Shown here: positions 1-8,062 of the stretch, one piece after another | Position numbering within the stretch: position 1 is the first letter of the stretch | How the letters are laid out: each line of letters begins with the position of its first letter | DNA from: Brevundimonas fontaquae | GTDB taxonomy: Bacteria; Pseudomonadota; Alphaproteobacteria; Caulobacterales; Caulobacteraceae | Direction: 5' to 3' | Length of the DNA stretch: 64,000 nucleotides | Assembly: GCF_017086445.1 (NCBI RefSeq) | Contig: NZ_CP070968.1 | Location: 620,001 to 684,000 of the forward strand | Translations under genes and position numbers: made by a program | The notes under the pieces: generated by a model | The model's database searches: none | What the model saw: only the letters and a program-made list of their open reading frames with translations | Told to the model about the DNA's origin: nothing

Positions 1-2
1 CG

Positions 3-155
3 GTCCTGTCGTCCTTCCCGATTCTGGAAGACGGGGCGATCTATCTCGTCCTCCCGTCGCGGACGGGCCTTCCATCGAAGTCGCGCGCGTTCGCCGACTG
101 GGTCGTTCAGGCCATGAACCCTCCGCCCTGGCGCGCCTTGCCGGGGCAAGATTAG
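3..155 (+). CDS. LysR-family regulator, C-terminal end only
   Basis: An open frame enters from the left edge and stops at TAG 153-155, giving 50 residues. The tail reads like the last strand and helix of a LysR substrate-binding domain (YLVLPSR followed by SRAFADWVVQAM, the usual 'LP..R.....RAFVDWL' ending). The N-terminal HTH lies outside the window, so this identification rests on the tail alone. A very similar tail recurs as a remnant near 2.5 kb on the other strand. Confidence 0.6.
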   Translation, partial: VLSSFPILEDGAIYLVLPSRTGLPSKSRAFADWVVQAMNPPPWRALPGQD

Positions 156-206
156 CTGATGGTCCAGATCCTGTGGTGGACCGCAAGCCGTGAGGCGGAG
201 CACGGT

Positions 207-662
207 TTAGAAGGGCGGTCGGCGCGGAGGTATGGGTTTGCGATGCACGATGCTCGTCCTGGTCCGGGCGATGTCGTGCAGAGGCCCCAGCAGGCGATCC
301 AGGTCGCTCACGTCCTTCAGCACGAACCGGGAGACAAAACAGGCCTCGCCTGTGACGACGACACAATCCACGACCTCCGGGATTTCGCGCAGGACCTGCT
401 CGACCGCTGCGAGTTTGCCCGGCAGGGGTTCGACGGTCAGGATGGCTTCGAGCACAAAGCCCAGCGCTCTCGCATTCAGGCGAACGCTGAAGGCTTCGAT
501 GACGCCGGTATCTTCCAGTCTGAGAATGCGATCACGCACCGCAGGCGCGGTCAGGCCGACGTCCGCGCCGATGGCGCGCAGGCTCATGCGACAGTCTTCG
601 ATCAGCAGATCGATGATGCGGCGGTCGATGTCGTCCAACGTTGATCTGCTCATGTAAGCCAT
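207..662 (-). CDS. Lrp/AsnC-family transcriptional regulator
   Basis: The protein begins with an AsnC-type winged helix (LDDIDRRIIDLLIEDCRMS, then GLTAPAVRDRILRLEDTGVI) and continues into the RAM ligand-sensing domain (VDCVVVTGEACFVSRFVL). About 150 residues is normal for the family. The longest frame starts at a TTG at 683; the ATG at 662 (MAYMSRS) or 653 (MSRS) is more plausible. It is transcribed away from the PhzF-family gene, the usual arrangement for a local regulator of its neighbour. The effector is unknown, probably an amino acid or related metabolite. Confidence 0.88.
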   Translation of the reverse strand: MAYMSRSTLDDIDRRIIDLLIEDCRMSLRAIGADVGLTAPAVRDRILRLEDTGVIEAFSVRLNARALGFVLEAILTVEPLPGKLAAVEQVLREIPEVVDCVVVTGEACFVSRFVLKDVSDLDRLLGPLHDIARTRTSIVHRKPIPPRRPPF

Positions 663-773
663 TTTCGCACATAAGCTTTCCAAAGTGACCCAATCATAGC
701 CGTTCGGCCTTTCGTCGCGTTGGTACTTTTCCGTTTGAGATCACTATCCTCCTCCGAAAGCAAGGAGATACCC

Positions 774-1604
774 ATGAGAACGATCCAGCGGATAGCGGCC
801 TTCACAGATCACGGAGCCGGCGGGAATCCGGCCGGCGTCGTCATCGGCGACACCCTGCCGGATGCCGCTGAAATGCAGCGTATCGCAGCGGAGGTGGGCT
901 TTTCCGAAACCGCGTTCGCCGCACCGCAGGGAGCGGGCTGGAAGACCCGTTACTATTCCCCCGAGACCGAGGTTCCCTTCTGCGGGCATGCGACGATCGC
1001 CCTGGGTGCTGCGCTCGCAAGAGCAAAGGGAGCGGGCCAATATCGCCTGTTCCTTGCGGACGGCGAGATCGAGGTGGAGGCGGGAGAAGAGGATGGCCGG
1101 GGCTATGCCACGCTTCGATCCCTTCCGACCCGCAACGAGGCCGTTCCCGACTCCCTCATCGAGGAGGCTCTCACGTTGTTCGGCTATTCCAGAGACGACC
1201 TCGATACGAGCCTTCCGCCGAGACGCATGAATGCGGGCGCCGGGCACCTGTTCATGGCGCTGAGCAGCCGCGAACGGCTCAGCACGATGCATTATGATCT
1301 GGAAGCGGGCCGTGAGTTCATGCGGCGTCATGGGTTTGTGACGGTGGCGTTCGTCTGGCGCGAGAACCAGGCGCTCTTTCACGCGCGTAACGCCTTTGCC
1401 TCGGGCGGCGTGCCGGAGGATCCGGCGACCGGTGCGGCGGCGGCGGCGCTAGGGGGACTGTTACGCGACACGGGTCTTCTGACGGAAGGCGAGATCACCA
1501 TCCTGCAGGGTAGCGATATGGGACGCCCGTCGCGGCTCCAGGTCCGTTACGGCGCGGAGGTCGGCACACCGGTCTATGTCAGCGGTGAATCCGTGGCGAT
1601 GTGA
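774..1604 (+). CDS. PhzF-family isomerase/epimerase
   Basis: The protein has the PhzF fold signature: an N-terminal FTDHGAGGNPAGVV segment, a catalytic-type glutamate in GFSETAF, the FCGHAT motif around residue 70, and the second-half GGVPEDPATGAAAAALGG motif. About 276 residues matches the family. PhzF proteins catalyse hydrogen-shift isomerisations; only the phenazine enzyme has a well-known substrate, so the reaction here is unknown. The ATG at 774 is chosen because AAGGAG lies just upstream; an in-frame earlier start at 720 has no such site. It is divergent from the Lrp/AsnC gene. Confidence 0.88.
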   Translation: MRTIQRIAAFTDHGAGGNPAGVVIGDTLPDAAEMQRIAAEVGFSETAFAAPQGAGWKTRYYSPETEVPFCGHATIALGAALARAKGAGQYRLFLADGEIEVEAGEEDGRGYATLRSLPTRNEAVPDSLIEEALTLFGYSRDDLDTSLPPRRMNAGAGHLFMALSSRERLSTMHYDLEAGREFMRRHGFVTVAFVWRENQALFHARNAFASGGVPEDPATGAAAAALGGLLRDTGLLTEGEITILQGSDMGRPSRLQVRYGAEVGTPVYVSGESVAM

Positions 1605-1860
1605 GTTGCGACCCGCTGGAGGTTTGAGCCGACGGCTTTCTGCCGATCGGCCGGATCCCGGCCTTGGCGTCACAGGCCGATTTTATGGGTCCTTGCGTCC
1701 ATGTCCGGCAGCGGTCGTCAGATGATCGACGTCCGCCCACCGGATGGGCGTCAAAGACCTGTTCGGGAGACGGGCGGGGACATGACGTTTGCCGACGCCT
1801 GGCCGACCGAGCCAGGAGTGAGGGATGGGTCAGTATTTCCGTCCAAGCCGTGACGCATGA

Positions 1861-2361
1861 TCAGATGGCCTTGTGGGCATCGCTGCCGACTTCCGGATCT
1901 GGATTTCGGCAGACGTCGACCCACGTCGCCTGCGTGATCGTCGCCAGTCGTTCCGGACTAATCCCAACGGCGGCGTTGACCGCGCCGGCGGCGGCGATCA
2001 CCACGGGGTGGGCCCGCAGGCTCACATCGCAATAGACGGGCAACGGCGTTGGCAATCCGAAGGGACAAACTCCGCCGACTGGATGTCCGGTCACGCGCTC
2101 CACGGTATCGCGATCCAGCATCGTCGCCTTGGCACCGAAGACCCTCTTGGCCTTGGCGTTGTCGATCCGCACCGTTCCGGACGTGACCACCAGAACGATG
2201 CGGTCTCCGATCTGGAACGACAGAGTCTTGGCGATCTGGTCGGGCTCTACCTCATGGGCTGCGGCGGCCTCCGCCACCGTCGCCGAGATTTGCGCGGTCT
2301 CGATGACGTCGAGTTCAGGGGCATGGACGCCGAAGAAGGCTTTGACAGTTTCCAGGCTCAT
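1861..2361 (-). CDS. YbaK/EbsC-family (ProX-like) aminoacyl-tRNA deacylase
   Basis: The 166-residue product matches the YbaK/ProX editing fold: AKTLSFQIGDRIVLVVTSGTVRI, then KAKRVFG, then GHPVGGVCPFGLP, the conserved substrate-pocket segment. Proteins of this family hydrolyse mischarged tRNAs such as Ala- or Cys-tRNA(Pro). The start at 2361 (MSLETVK) has GGAAAG nine bases upstream; a longer frame to 2424 lacks support. A fragment homologous to its last third lies at about 7.75-7.86 kb, so the island once held two copies. The gene stands alone with no clear operon partner. Confidence 0.88.
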   Translation of the reverse strand: MSLETVKAFFGVHAPELDVIETAQISATVAEAAAAHEVEPDQIAKTLSFQIGDRIVLVVTSGTVRIDNAKAKRVFGAKATMLDRDTVERVTGHPVGGVCPFGLPTPLPVYCDVSLRAHPVVIAAAGAVNAAVGISPERLATITQATWVDVCRNPDPEVGSDAHKAI

Positions 2362-2747
2362 GGACGTGACTTTCCAGGTCGAGTCTGTTTGACCCATCCC
2401 GATATAGGAGGCTTGGCCGGGCAACCAACTGCGTTAGGCACCCGTCGTCGCTAGCCACCGCGGGGTGCATCGCTTTGACCAGCCAGTCGACGAAGGCGAG
2501 CGATTCTGCATGATTTTCCGACGTGTGACGGCAGAGCAGACAGACCGCCCCCTCGACCTTGCCAGGAGAGTGGGGTAACCGAAGTCCATCCATTCTTCAG
2601 CGGGATCACATTCATGGGTTTGAAGACGTCGGACGAGTAAGCCGCAACGACAAATCTCGTTGTTGCGGCGTTCTTTAAGTTCCAGTCCAGCCAAATTGCT
2701 GAAATGCGGACGCTGCCCGGTATCTCTTATCGAGCGGATAATTTCCC
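2362..2747. other. 386-bp gap before the floR-like gene, holding a LysR remnant
   Basis: There is no intact gene. Apart from the LysR tail remnant on the minus strand, the stretch presumably holds the promoter of the floR-like gene, but I see no confident -35/-10 pair. The last 100 bases are AT-richer than the surroundings. Confidence 0.5.
2462..2557 (-). pseudogene. Remnant of a LysR-family C-terminus
   Basis: On the minus strand the frame reads VEGAVCLLCRHT, then ESLAFVDWLVKAMHP, resembling the terminal segment of LysR substrate-binding domains and the LysR tail at the left edge of this window (SRAFADWVVQAMNP). No HTH or further domain follows in frame. lysR-type genes are known companions of floR in mobile floR modules, so this may be a leftover of such a module, but the match is short and the assignment tentative. 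Confidence 0.4.
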
Positions 2748-3947
2748 ATGACCAAGACTCGCCCTGAATGGGCCTACACGCTCCCGGCAGCCCTGCTGCT
2801 GCTAGTGCCTTTCGACATCCTCGCGTCGCTAGCTATGGATATCTACCTTCCCGTCGTTCCAGCGATGCCTAGCATTCTGAACACGACACCCACCATGATC
2901 CAGCTCACCCTGAGCCTCTACATGGTGATGCTTGGCGTCGGCCAGGTCATCTTTGGTCCTCTCTCGGATCGCATCGGACGGCGACCCGTACTCCTAGGCG
3001 GCATCATGCTTTTCGCCGTTGCCTCGACCGCTGCGGCCTGGTCCACGACAGGTATTGCGTTTGTCGCGTTCCGTGTCGTGCAGGCCATCGGTGCATCGGC
3101 GATGCTGGTTGCGATGTTTGCCACTGTTCGCGACGTGTACGCTAAAAGGACTGAGGGGGTCGTCATCTACGGCCTACTGAGTTCGATGCTGGCGTTCGTT
3201 CCCGCAGTCGGTCCCATCGGTGGTGCGGTTATCGGCGAGTTTCTGGGCTGGCGCGCAATCTTCATCACGCTTGCTCTATTGGCGTTTGTGGCCGCAGCGA
3301 ACGCAAGCGTCCGCTGGCATGAAACGCGTCCTCTGGATCAGACAAGGATACGCCGATCCGCGTTGCCGATTTTCGCAAGCCCGGCCTTCTGGGTCTACAC
3401 CCTCGCCTTCAGCGCCGGCATGGGCTCCTTCTTCGTGTTCTTTTCGACGGCTCCTAGGGTGCTCATAGGTCAAGCTGGCTACACCGAGATCGGATTCAGC
3501 CTGGCCTTCGCCACTGTCTCGCTGGTCATGATCGTGACGACCCGTTTTGCAAGTATCTTTGTCAGGAGATGGGGCATAGCGGGATGTGTTGTGCGAGGCA
3601 TGGCATTTCTGGGTGGTGGCGCTGTTTTGCTGGGGATCGGGGAAGTTGTCGGCTCATCGCCCTTTCTTGGCTTCATCTTGCCAATGTGGGTTGTCGCCGT
3701 CGGCATCGTTCTCACCGTTTCCGTAACCGCCAACGGCGCTCTCGCGCAGTTTGACGACATCGCGGGGTCAGCCGTCGCATTCTACTTCTGCATCCAGAGC
3801 TTGATCGTCAGCGTTGGCGGCACGTTGGCGGTAACGCTGCTGAATGGCGATACGGCCTGGCCAGTGATCGTTTACGCCGTGACGATGGCGGTGATTGTAG
3901 TCCTGGGCCTCGCGCTTCTACGATCCCGGAACGTTGCGGGTTCGTAG
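2748..3947 (+). CDS. floR: FloR/CmlA-like amphenicol efflux MFS transporter
   Basis: The 399-residue, 12-helix MFS protein has the drug:proton antiporter motif GPLSDRIGRRPVLLGG after helix 2 and motif C-like GPIGGAVIGE in helix 5. Stretches such as PFDILASLAMDIYLPVVPAMP, FVFFSTAPRVLIGQ and WVVAVGIV.TVSVTANGAL closely match what I remember of FloR, the chloramphenicol/florfenicol exporter (about 404 residues), and match CmlA less well. It would pump amphenicols across the inner membrane. A divergent FloR variant is the best reading; another Bcr/CflA substrate cannot be excluded. It is followed by a hairpin and the convergent ECF gene. Confidence 0.85.
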   Translation: MTKTRPEWAYTLPAALLLLVPFDILASLAMDIYLPVVPAMPSILNTTPTMIQLTLSLYMVMLGVGQVIFGPLSDRIGRRPVLLGGIMLFAVASTAAAWSTTGIAFVAFRVVQAIGASAMLVAMFATVRDVYAKRTEGVVIYGLLSSMLAFVPAVGPIGGAVIGEFLGWRAIFITLALLAFVAAANASVRWHETRPLDQTRIRRSALPIFASPAFWVYTLAFSAGMGSFFVFFSTAPRVLIGQAGYTEIGFSLAFATVSLVMIVTTRFASIFVRRWGIAGCVVRGMAFLGGGAVLLGIGEVVGSSPFLGFILPMWVVAVGIVLTVSVTANGALAQFDDIAGSAVAFYFCIQSLIVSVGGTLAVTLLNGDTAWPVIVYAVTMAVIVVLGLALLRSRNVAGS

Positions 3948-4028
3948 CGGCCACAGCCAGTCGAAGCCTCGTGACAGGTCGCCTCGCGTACCCAACGGCT
4001 TACCTCGAGCGTAGGCTTCGCGCGTACG

Positions 4029-4054
4029 GGGTGGATTCCGTTTTGAATCCACCC
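4029..4054. terminator. Hairpin between convergent genes
   Basis: A perfect 10-bp stem, GGGTGGATTC and GAATCCACCC, encloses the 6-base loop CGTTTT. It sits between the 3' end of the floR-like gene and the convergent 3' end of the ECF sigma gene, so it could end transcription from both sides. There is no strong T tract, so this is a position-based inference. Confidence 0.5.
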
Positions 4055-4069
4055 TGATACGGCGGGTCG

Positions 4070-4951
4070 TCAGCCAATTCTTCGGACGATCGTCCTCAGC
4101 TTGTCCGGGTTTCGCATGATACGAATGCGGGATACGGCGTGGCCGTCGGCGCTCTCGAACCAGATCGCTGCGACGACTGTCGGCCCCTCGCGCAGAACAA
4201 TGCCGTATCCGAACGCCAGTCTTTTCATCGTCCAGTCGTATCCCCGCCACCAGTTGCGTGCCTGACCGAGGAAGGTGAGGACTTCCGCGCGGCCCTGGAG
4301 GGGGGCGGCGATGGTGATAGCCTTTCCGCCCCCATCAGCCTCAAGCCGCACGTCCTCGGCAAGAACGGCTGAGAACGCGGCCATATCATCGGTCAGGATT
4401 GCATTCTGGAATGCGGCGAGCAGCATCTGCTGCCGATCAGGAGCGAGGCGCTCACGCCGCTCGCTGGACGCCAAACGCTGGCGGGCGCGCGAGGCGAGCT
4501 TGCGGCTAGCGGCTTCGGTGACTCTCAGAGTGATGGCGATTTCAGCGTGCCCGAGCCCGAAAACATCGTGCATCAGGAAGGCCGCCCGTTCCTTCGGCGA
4601 CGTCTGCTCCAGGACGACCAGAAAGGCGGTTTCCAGGGCGAACGAAAGCTCGAGAGGTTCTCCGATCGTGGTGGCTGCCAACGGTTCTGGCAGCCAGGCG
4701 CCGACATAGTCCGACCGCGCGCGGGCGGACGATCGAAGCACATCGATCGCCCGCCGCGTACAGGCGGTCATCAGCCACGCGGCTGGATTGTCTATCCCGG
4801 CGCGATCGGCTTGGGACCAGCGAAGAGCGACGTCCTGCAGCACGTCTTCGGCATCCGCCACGGTGCCCAGCATTCGGTAAGCCATGCCGAAGAGCGCGGG
4901 CCGCGCGGCTGCCAGGGGCGCGAGCATCGCCGCTTCGTCCTTCATCGCCAT
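4070..4951 (-). CDS. ECF41-type sigma factor with SnoaL-like C-terminal domain
   Basis: The N-terminal half has sigma-70 region 2 (ALFGMAYRMLGTVADAEDVLQDVALRW) and region 4 (SPKERAAFLMHDVFGLGHAEIAITLRVTEAASRKLASRARQRL). The C-terminal ~120 residues form a SnoaL/NTF2-like domain with the NPDKL motif (residues RNPDKLRTI near the end), the hallmark of the ECF41 group. In that group the fused domain controls sigma activity and no membrane anti-sigma is needed. The ATG at 4951 overlaps the stop of the ABM gene (TGATG), so the two are translationally coupled. ECF41 genes typically sit beside a small oxidoreductase-like target gene, as here. Confidence 0.9.
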   Translation of the reverse strand: MAMKDEAAMLAPLAAARPALFGMAYRMLGTVADAEDVLQDVALRWSQADRAGIDNPAAWLMTACTRRAIDVLRSSARARSDYVGAWLPEPLAATTIGEPLELSFALETAFLVVLEQTSPKERAAFLMHDVFGLGHAEIAITLRVTEAASRKLASRARQRLASSERRERLAPDRQQMLLAAFQNAILTDDMAAFSAVLAEDVRLEADGGGKAITIAAPLQGRAEVLTFLGQARNWWRGYDWTMKRLAFGYGIVLREGPTVVAAIWFESADGHAVSRIRIMRNPDKLRTIVRRIG

Positions 4952-5250
4952 CAGCCGCCCTTGATCCATCGCGGTTCGAGGACGGTGACTTCTGGCTCCT
5001 GCGCCAACAGAGGTCGTGAGTCTTCCAGGTAGGCGAGATAGGCGGGCGATTGCAGGAATGTGTCGGCCTCCGGCTTCGAGCAATAGATCTGGAAAGCGCC
5101 AACGACATCAGGCTCTGCGCCGAAGCTGTAGATGTAGACGACGTGGCCGTCGTTGGCGTCGATCGCAGGCTTCATATGGCGCTGCCATACGGCTTCCAAT
5201 TCGTCGCGCCGACCCGGTTTGGCGCGATGTTTGAGGAAAAGAGCGTGCAT
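4951..5250 (-). CDS. ABM-domain (antibiotic biosynthesis monooxygenase-like) protein
   Basis: The product of about 99 residues (MHALFLKHRAKPGRRDELEAVW...) has the ferredoxin-like alpha/beta pattern of the ABM/YgiN superfamily, small dimeric cofactor-free monooxygenases acting on quinols or polyketides. The start at 5250 has CGGAG eight bases upstream. It lies upstream of, and overlaps, the ECF41 sigma gene and is its probable target. The sequence just before its start codon is also conserved in a broken copy near 7.9-8.0 kb. The substrate is unknown. Confidence 0.8.
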   Translation of the reverse strand: MHALFLKHRAKPGRRDELEAVWQRHMKPAIDANDGHVVYIYSFGAEPDVVGAFQIYCSKPEADTFLQSPAYLAYLEDSRPLLAQEPEVTVLEPRWIKGG

Positions 5251-5474
5251 GGTCGTGTCTCCGTTTGCAGAGGGCATCCGGCCCTGCAAACCCTGACGGA
5301 TCAGGTCGGAGAAACGTGACGCGCCCGGTCTGATTGTTCGCATTTTATCGGACGAACGCCGCATCTAGGGAACGATCGATTTTCCTGGGGGGCCTGAAGC
5401 TCGCCATCGTAAGCAAGAATGGCTGCGGGAACCCCTGGCGTTGAGGTCTCACATTCGTGGCCCGGCACCCCTCG

Positions 5475-5560
5475 ATTGACGTCGCGGAGCCCCGTTACGT
5501 GGTCGGAATCAAAGCCCGAGACAACGATGTTCATGATCTTGACCGCGCGATCCCCGTCGA
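5475..5560 (-). pseudogene. Fragment of a second alpha/beta-hydrolase gene
   Basis: The minus-strand frame reads DGDRAVKIMNIVVSGFDSDHV, clearly homologous to GDADRAVEIINIDVSGFDAEYV in the intact hydrolase at 8063-8860; the DNA matches too (8380-8460). Nothing else of the hydrolase is recognisable in the 350 bases between the ABM gene and the MocR gene. It lies upstream of sigma/ABM, so an older copy of the locus probably had a hydrolase-ABM-sigma order. Confidence 0.7.
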
Positions 5561-5596
5561 GCCCCGGTCCCCGAACATGATACTCGCGCCCCGCGC

Positions 5597-7030
5597 CTAG
5601 AAGACCTCCGTGTCCGGTGCCTTGGCACGCCGACCTGGCCGACTGTTCAGGTCGTCCCACGCCAGAGCCAGGACGTCGATCGCCGCAGCCAGCTCTGTCT
5701 CGGGCAAGCAAAAGGGCAACCGCAAGAAGCGCTGAAAGGCACCGTTCACGCCAAACCGCGTGCCGGGAGCGAGGATTAGGCCACGCTTGTGGGCCTCGGT
5801 GGCCAGAGCGCCAGCGACAGGGCGCGGCAACGCAACCCAGAGCGACAATCCACCCGATGGCCGTCGGGCCTGCCAATCCGGCAGGAATTGCGACAGTCCA
5901 CCATGAAGGGCGGCCTCTCGCGCCCCGAGGATTGCGCGACGATCCGAGACAGGTGTTTGGTCTCCCGTCAGGAGATGGGTGGCGGCCAACTGCTCGATGA
6001 CCGCGGCACCGAGATCCAGAGAAGCCCGCGCCCGCACGACGGCTTCGGCGATTTTCGGTTCCGCCCGGATCCATCCGATCCGGAGGCCGCCCCACCAGGT
6101 CTTGCTCATGGATCCCAAGCGGACGACATGGTCTCCCGGGCATGTAGGAGCAGGCGGTGGAGATGTGAACCACAGCTCTCTTTGAGTGTCGTCCAGGATC
6201 AGGAGCGCGCCATTTCGGGCTGCCGCTCGGGAAACGGCGGCCTCCTCCTCCGCGCTTATCACATGGCCAGTCGGATTCTGGTGGGCACCGATCAGATAGA
6301 TAAGGCGGGGACGAACCCTCGCGATTGTCTCGACAAGCCCGTCGATATCCCAACCCGTCGCTGTGAGGGCCACGGGGATGGGCCGCAGGCCCGCACGTAC
6401 GATCGCTTCGATCGCATGGGGATATGTGGGGTGATCCATCACGACCCCGTCGCCTGGCCGTCCGAATGTCCGCAGCAGGATGGCCAGAGCGTTCTGGGCA
6501 CCGGTGGTGACGACAATCTCTTTCGGGCCGGTCCGCAGGCCCGCAGCCTCGTATGTTTCCGCCGCCGCCAGCCTCAACGGCAACACTCCAACAGGATCAT
6601 AGCCGTGGCCCGGCAAATGCGGCGGCAGCGACTCCAGCGCCCTTGCATACGCCGCGTGCACAAAGGCTCCTGCCGGCATGACCGCCGCCGACAGGTTGAT
6701 CGTGCCAGGTTCCGGCAGGACAGAAAACCCATCCGGCGGACCGGCACCTCCCAGGGGCAAGGCGGTGTAGGTGCCGGACCCGACCCGGCTTGCCAGGAAA
6801 CCATCGGACCTCAACCGATCCATCGCCGCAGTGACGGTGATACGGCTGACGCCCAGCGCCTCGGCCAACCGGCGCTCTCCCGGCAGACGGGCGTCCAGCG
6901 GCAGGCGCCCGTCAAGCACCAGGCCCTTTAAAGCGTCCGCCAAGCTGCGATAGGCGACATCCTCGGTTCCGGATGCGCGCCAGTTCCCAAGATGGCGAGA
7001 GAGACTGTTGAGGTTGATGATGCCCGACAT
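5597..7030 (-). CDS. MocR-type regulator (GntR HTH fused to PLP aminotransferase domain)
   Basis: The 477-residue protein starts with a GntR winged helix (residues ~25-90: YRSLADALKGLVLDGRL, LPGERRLAEALGVSRITVTAAMDRL) and continues as a fold-type I aminotransferase with TTGAQNAL, a DHPTYP segment, GAHQNPTGH and the PLP lysine in GSMSKTWWGGLRIGW. MocR proteins use PLP chemistry as a sensor rather than for turnover. It is divergent from the YczE-like membrane protein, a pairing known from other MocR/YczR-YczE loci, so it probably regulates that gene. Confidence 0.92.
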   Translation of the reverse strand: MSGIINLNSLSRHLGNWRASGTEDVAYRSLADALKGLVLDGRLPLDARLPGERRLAEALGVSRITVTAAMDRLRSDGFLASRVGSGTYTALPLGGAGPPDGFSVLPEPGTINLSAAVMPAGAFVHAAYARALESLPPHLPGHGYDPVGVLPLRLAAAETYEAAGLRTGPKEIVVTTGAQNALAILLRTFGRPGDGVVMDHPTYPHAIEAIVRAGLRPIPVALTATGWDIDGLVETIARVRPRLIYLIGAHQNPTGHVISAEEEAAVSRAAARNGALLILDDTQRELWFTSPPPAPTCPGDHVVRLGSMSKTWWGGLRIGWIRAEPKIAEAVVRARASLDLGAAVIEQLAATHLLTGDQTPVSDRRAILGAREAALHGGLSQFLPDWQARRPSGGLSLWVALPRPVAGALATEAHKRGLILAPGTRFGVNGAFQRFLRLPFCLPETELAAAIDVLALAWDDLNSRPGRRAKAPDTEVF

Positions 7031-7089
7031 AGGGCCAGCGTCAAGAAAGTGGCCATGGATTGCAAGGCCGTTCTTGCTACCCTGAAGCC

Positions 7090-7695
7090 ATGTTCATCCG
7101 TCGCTTCATACAGCTCCAACTTGGCCTGCTGCTCTATGGGGTGTCCCTGGCCCTGATGGTTCGCGCCAACCTGGGACTGAACCCTTGGAGCGTCTTTCAT
7201 CAGGGCCTGTCCGAACTGACCGATCTCAGCCTCGGTCTGATCGTCAATCTCGTCGGAGGCCTGGTGCTCCTGATCTGGATCCCGCTCCGACAGAAACCGG
7301 GCGTCGGGACCATCAGCAATATTCTGGTCATTGGAACGGCCGCCGACCTCGCACTCACTATGCTTCCGCCCCTGGAAGGCCTTCCACTCCAAACCGCTTT
7401 TCTCGTGGGAGGGATCGTGCTCAACGGCGCGGCGACAGGGGCCTACATTGGAGCGGGTCTTGGGCCAGGTCCGCGAGATGGCCTGACGGTGGGTGGCGTG
7501 CGTCTGACCGGCTGGCCGGTGGGATGGGTGCGCACGGCGATCGAGGCGTGTTTGCTCGTGCTGGGCTGGACGTTGGGCGGGACCATCGGTCTGGGGACCG
7601 TTCTCTATGCTGTGTCGAATGGCTTCCTGATGCAGTTCTTCCTGCCGATATTTGAAATCCGCCAGCGACATACTTCAGGTTCGGCCGCGGTCTGA
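7090..7695 (+). CDS. YczE-family integral membrane protein
   Basis: The product of about 201 residues has five or so hydrophobic helices and the family motifs LGLNPWSVFHQGL, ISNILVIG, GTGAYIGAGLGPGPRDGL-like turn (GPGPRDGLTVG) and GWTLGGTIGLGTVLYAVSNG. The family is linked to MocR regulators; transport of a peptide or vitamin-like compound has been suggested but is not established. The ATG at 7090 is chosen over the TTG at 7060. Its ribosome site is weak. Confidence 0.85.
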   Translation: MFIRRFIQLQLGLLLYGVSLALMVRANLGLNPWSVFHQGLSELTDLSLGLIVNLVGGLVLLIWIPLRQKPGVGTISNILVIGTAADLALTMLPPLEGLPLQTAFLVGGIVLNGAATGAYIGAGLGPGPRDGLTVGGVRLTGWPVGWVRTAIEACLLVLGWTLGGTIGLGTVLYAVSNGFLMQFFLPIFEIRQRHTSGSAAV

Positions 7696-7744
7696 TGCCG
7701 CGCGCCCGGGATCGAACGCCTGCGGTCTGACACTCAGCTATCGC

Positions 7745-7858
7745 GGGCTTAGGGATTGAGGGGCGGCAGCCATCGACCCATTCGGCCTGTGTGATCATAG
7801 CCAGTCGGTCAGGACGTGCCCGAATGGCAGCGTTGACCGCACCTGCGGCGGCGATCAC
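7745..7858 (-). pseudogene. Fragment of a second YbaK-like gene (3' end)
   Basis: The minus-strand frame reads IAAAGAVNAAIRARPDRLAMITQAEWVDGCRPS, matching IAAAGAVNAAVGISPERLATITQATWVDVCRNP of the intact gene at 1861-2361. Only the C-terminal third remains; upstream the frame runs into unrelated sequence. The DNA-level similarity is also plain. Confidence 0.75.
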
Positions 7859-7910
7859 TCCGGAAAACCCCTCACCTGCGATCTTCGTCGCGACGACGCG
7901 GTGGTCTGGC

Positions 7911-8005
7911 GAGATGTCTGAGGAAGAGCGCGTGGGTAGACATGTCGCCGTTGACAGTGGGCATCCGGCCGTACAAGCCGTGACCGATGAGGCCGTCGAA
8001 TTATG
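7911..8005 (-). pseudogene. Fragment of a second ABM-protein gene (5' end)
   Basis: On the minus strand the sequence encodes GLIGHGLYGRMPTVNGDMSTHALFLRHLARP, parallel to LIRQGLQGRMPSANGDTTMHALFLKHRAKP around the start of the intact ABM gene (5220-5310). The similarity covers the leader and first dozen codons only. It lies between the intact hydrolase (8063-8860) and the YbaK fragment. Confidence 0.7.
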
Positions 8006-8062
8006 ATGTGCGAGGCGCAGTCTGCAGTTTGAGGCTATCGTGGTGAGCGCGCCTCACAGGCC

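Noticed and set aside
5301..6353. 350-codon frame antisense/offset to the MocR gene
   Set aside because: Most of it is a shadow of the MocR gene; only its last part has meaning, as a hydrolase remnant reported separately.
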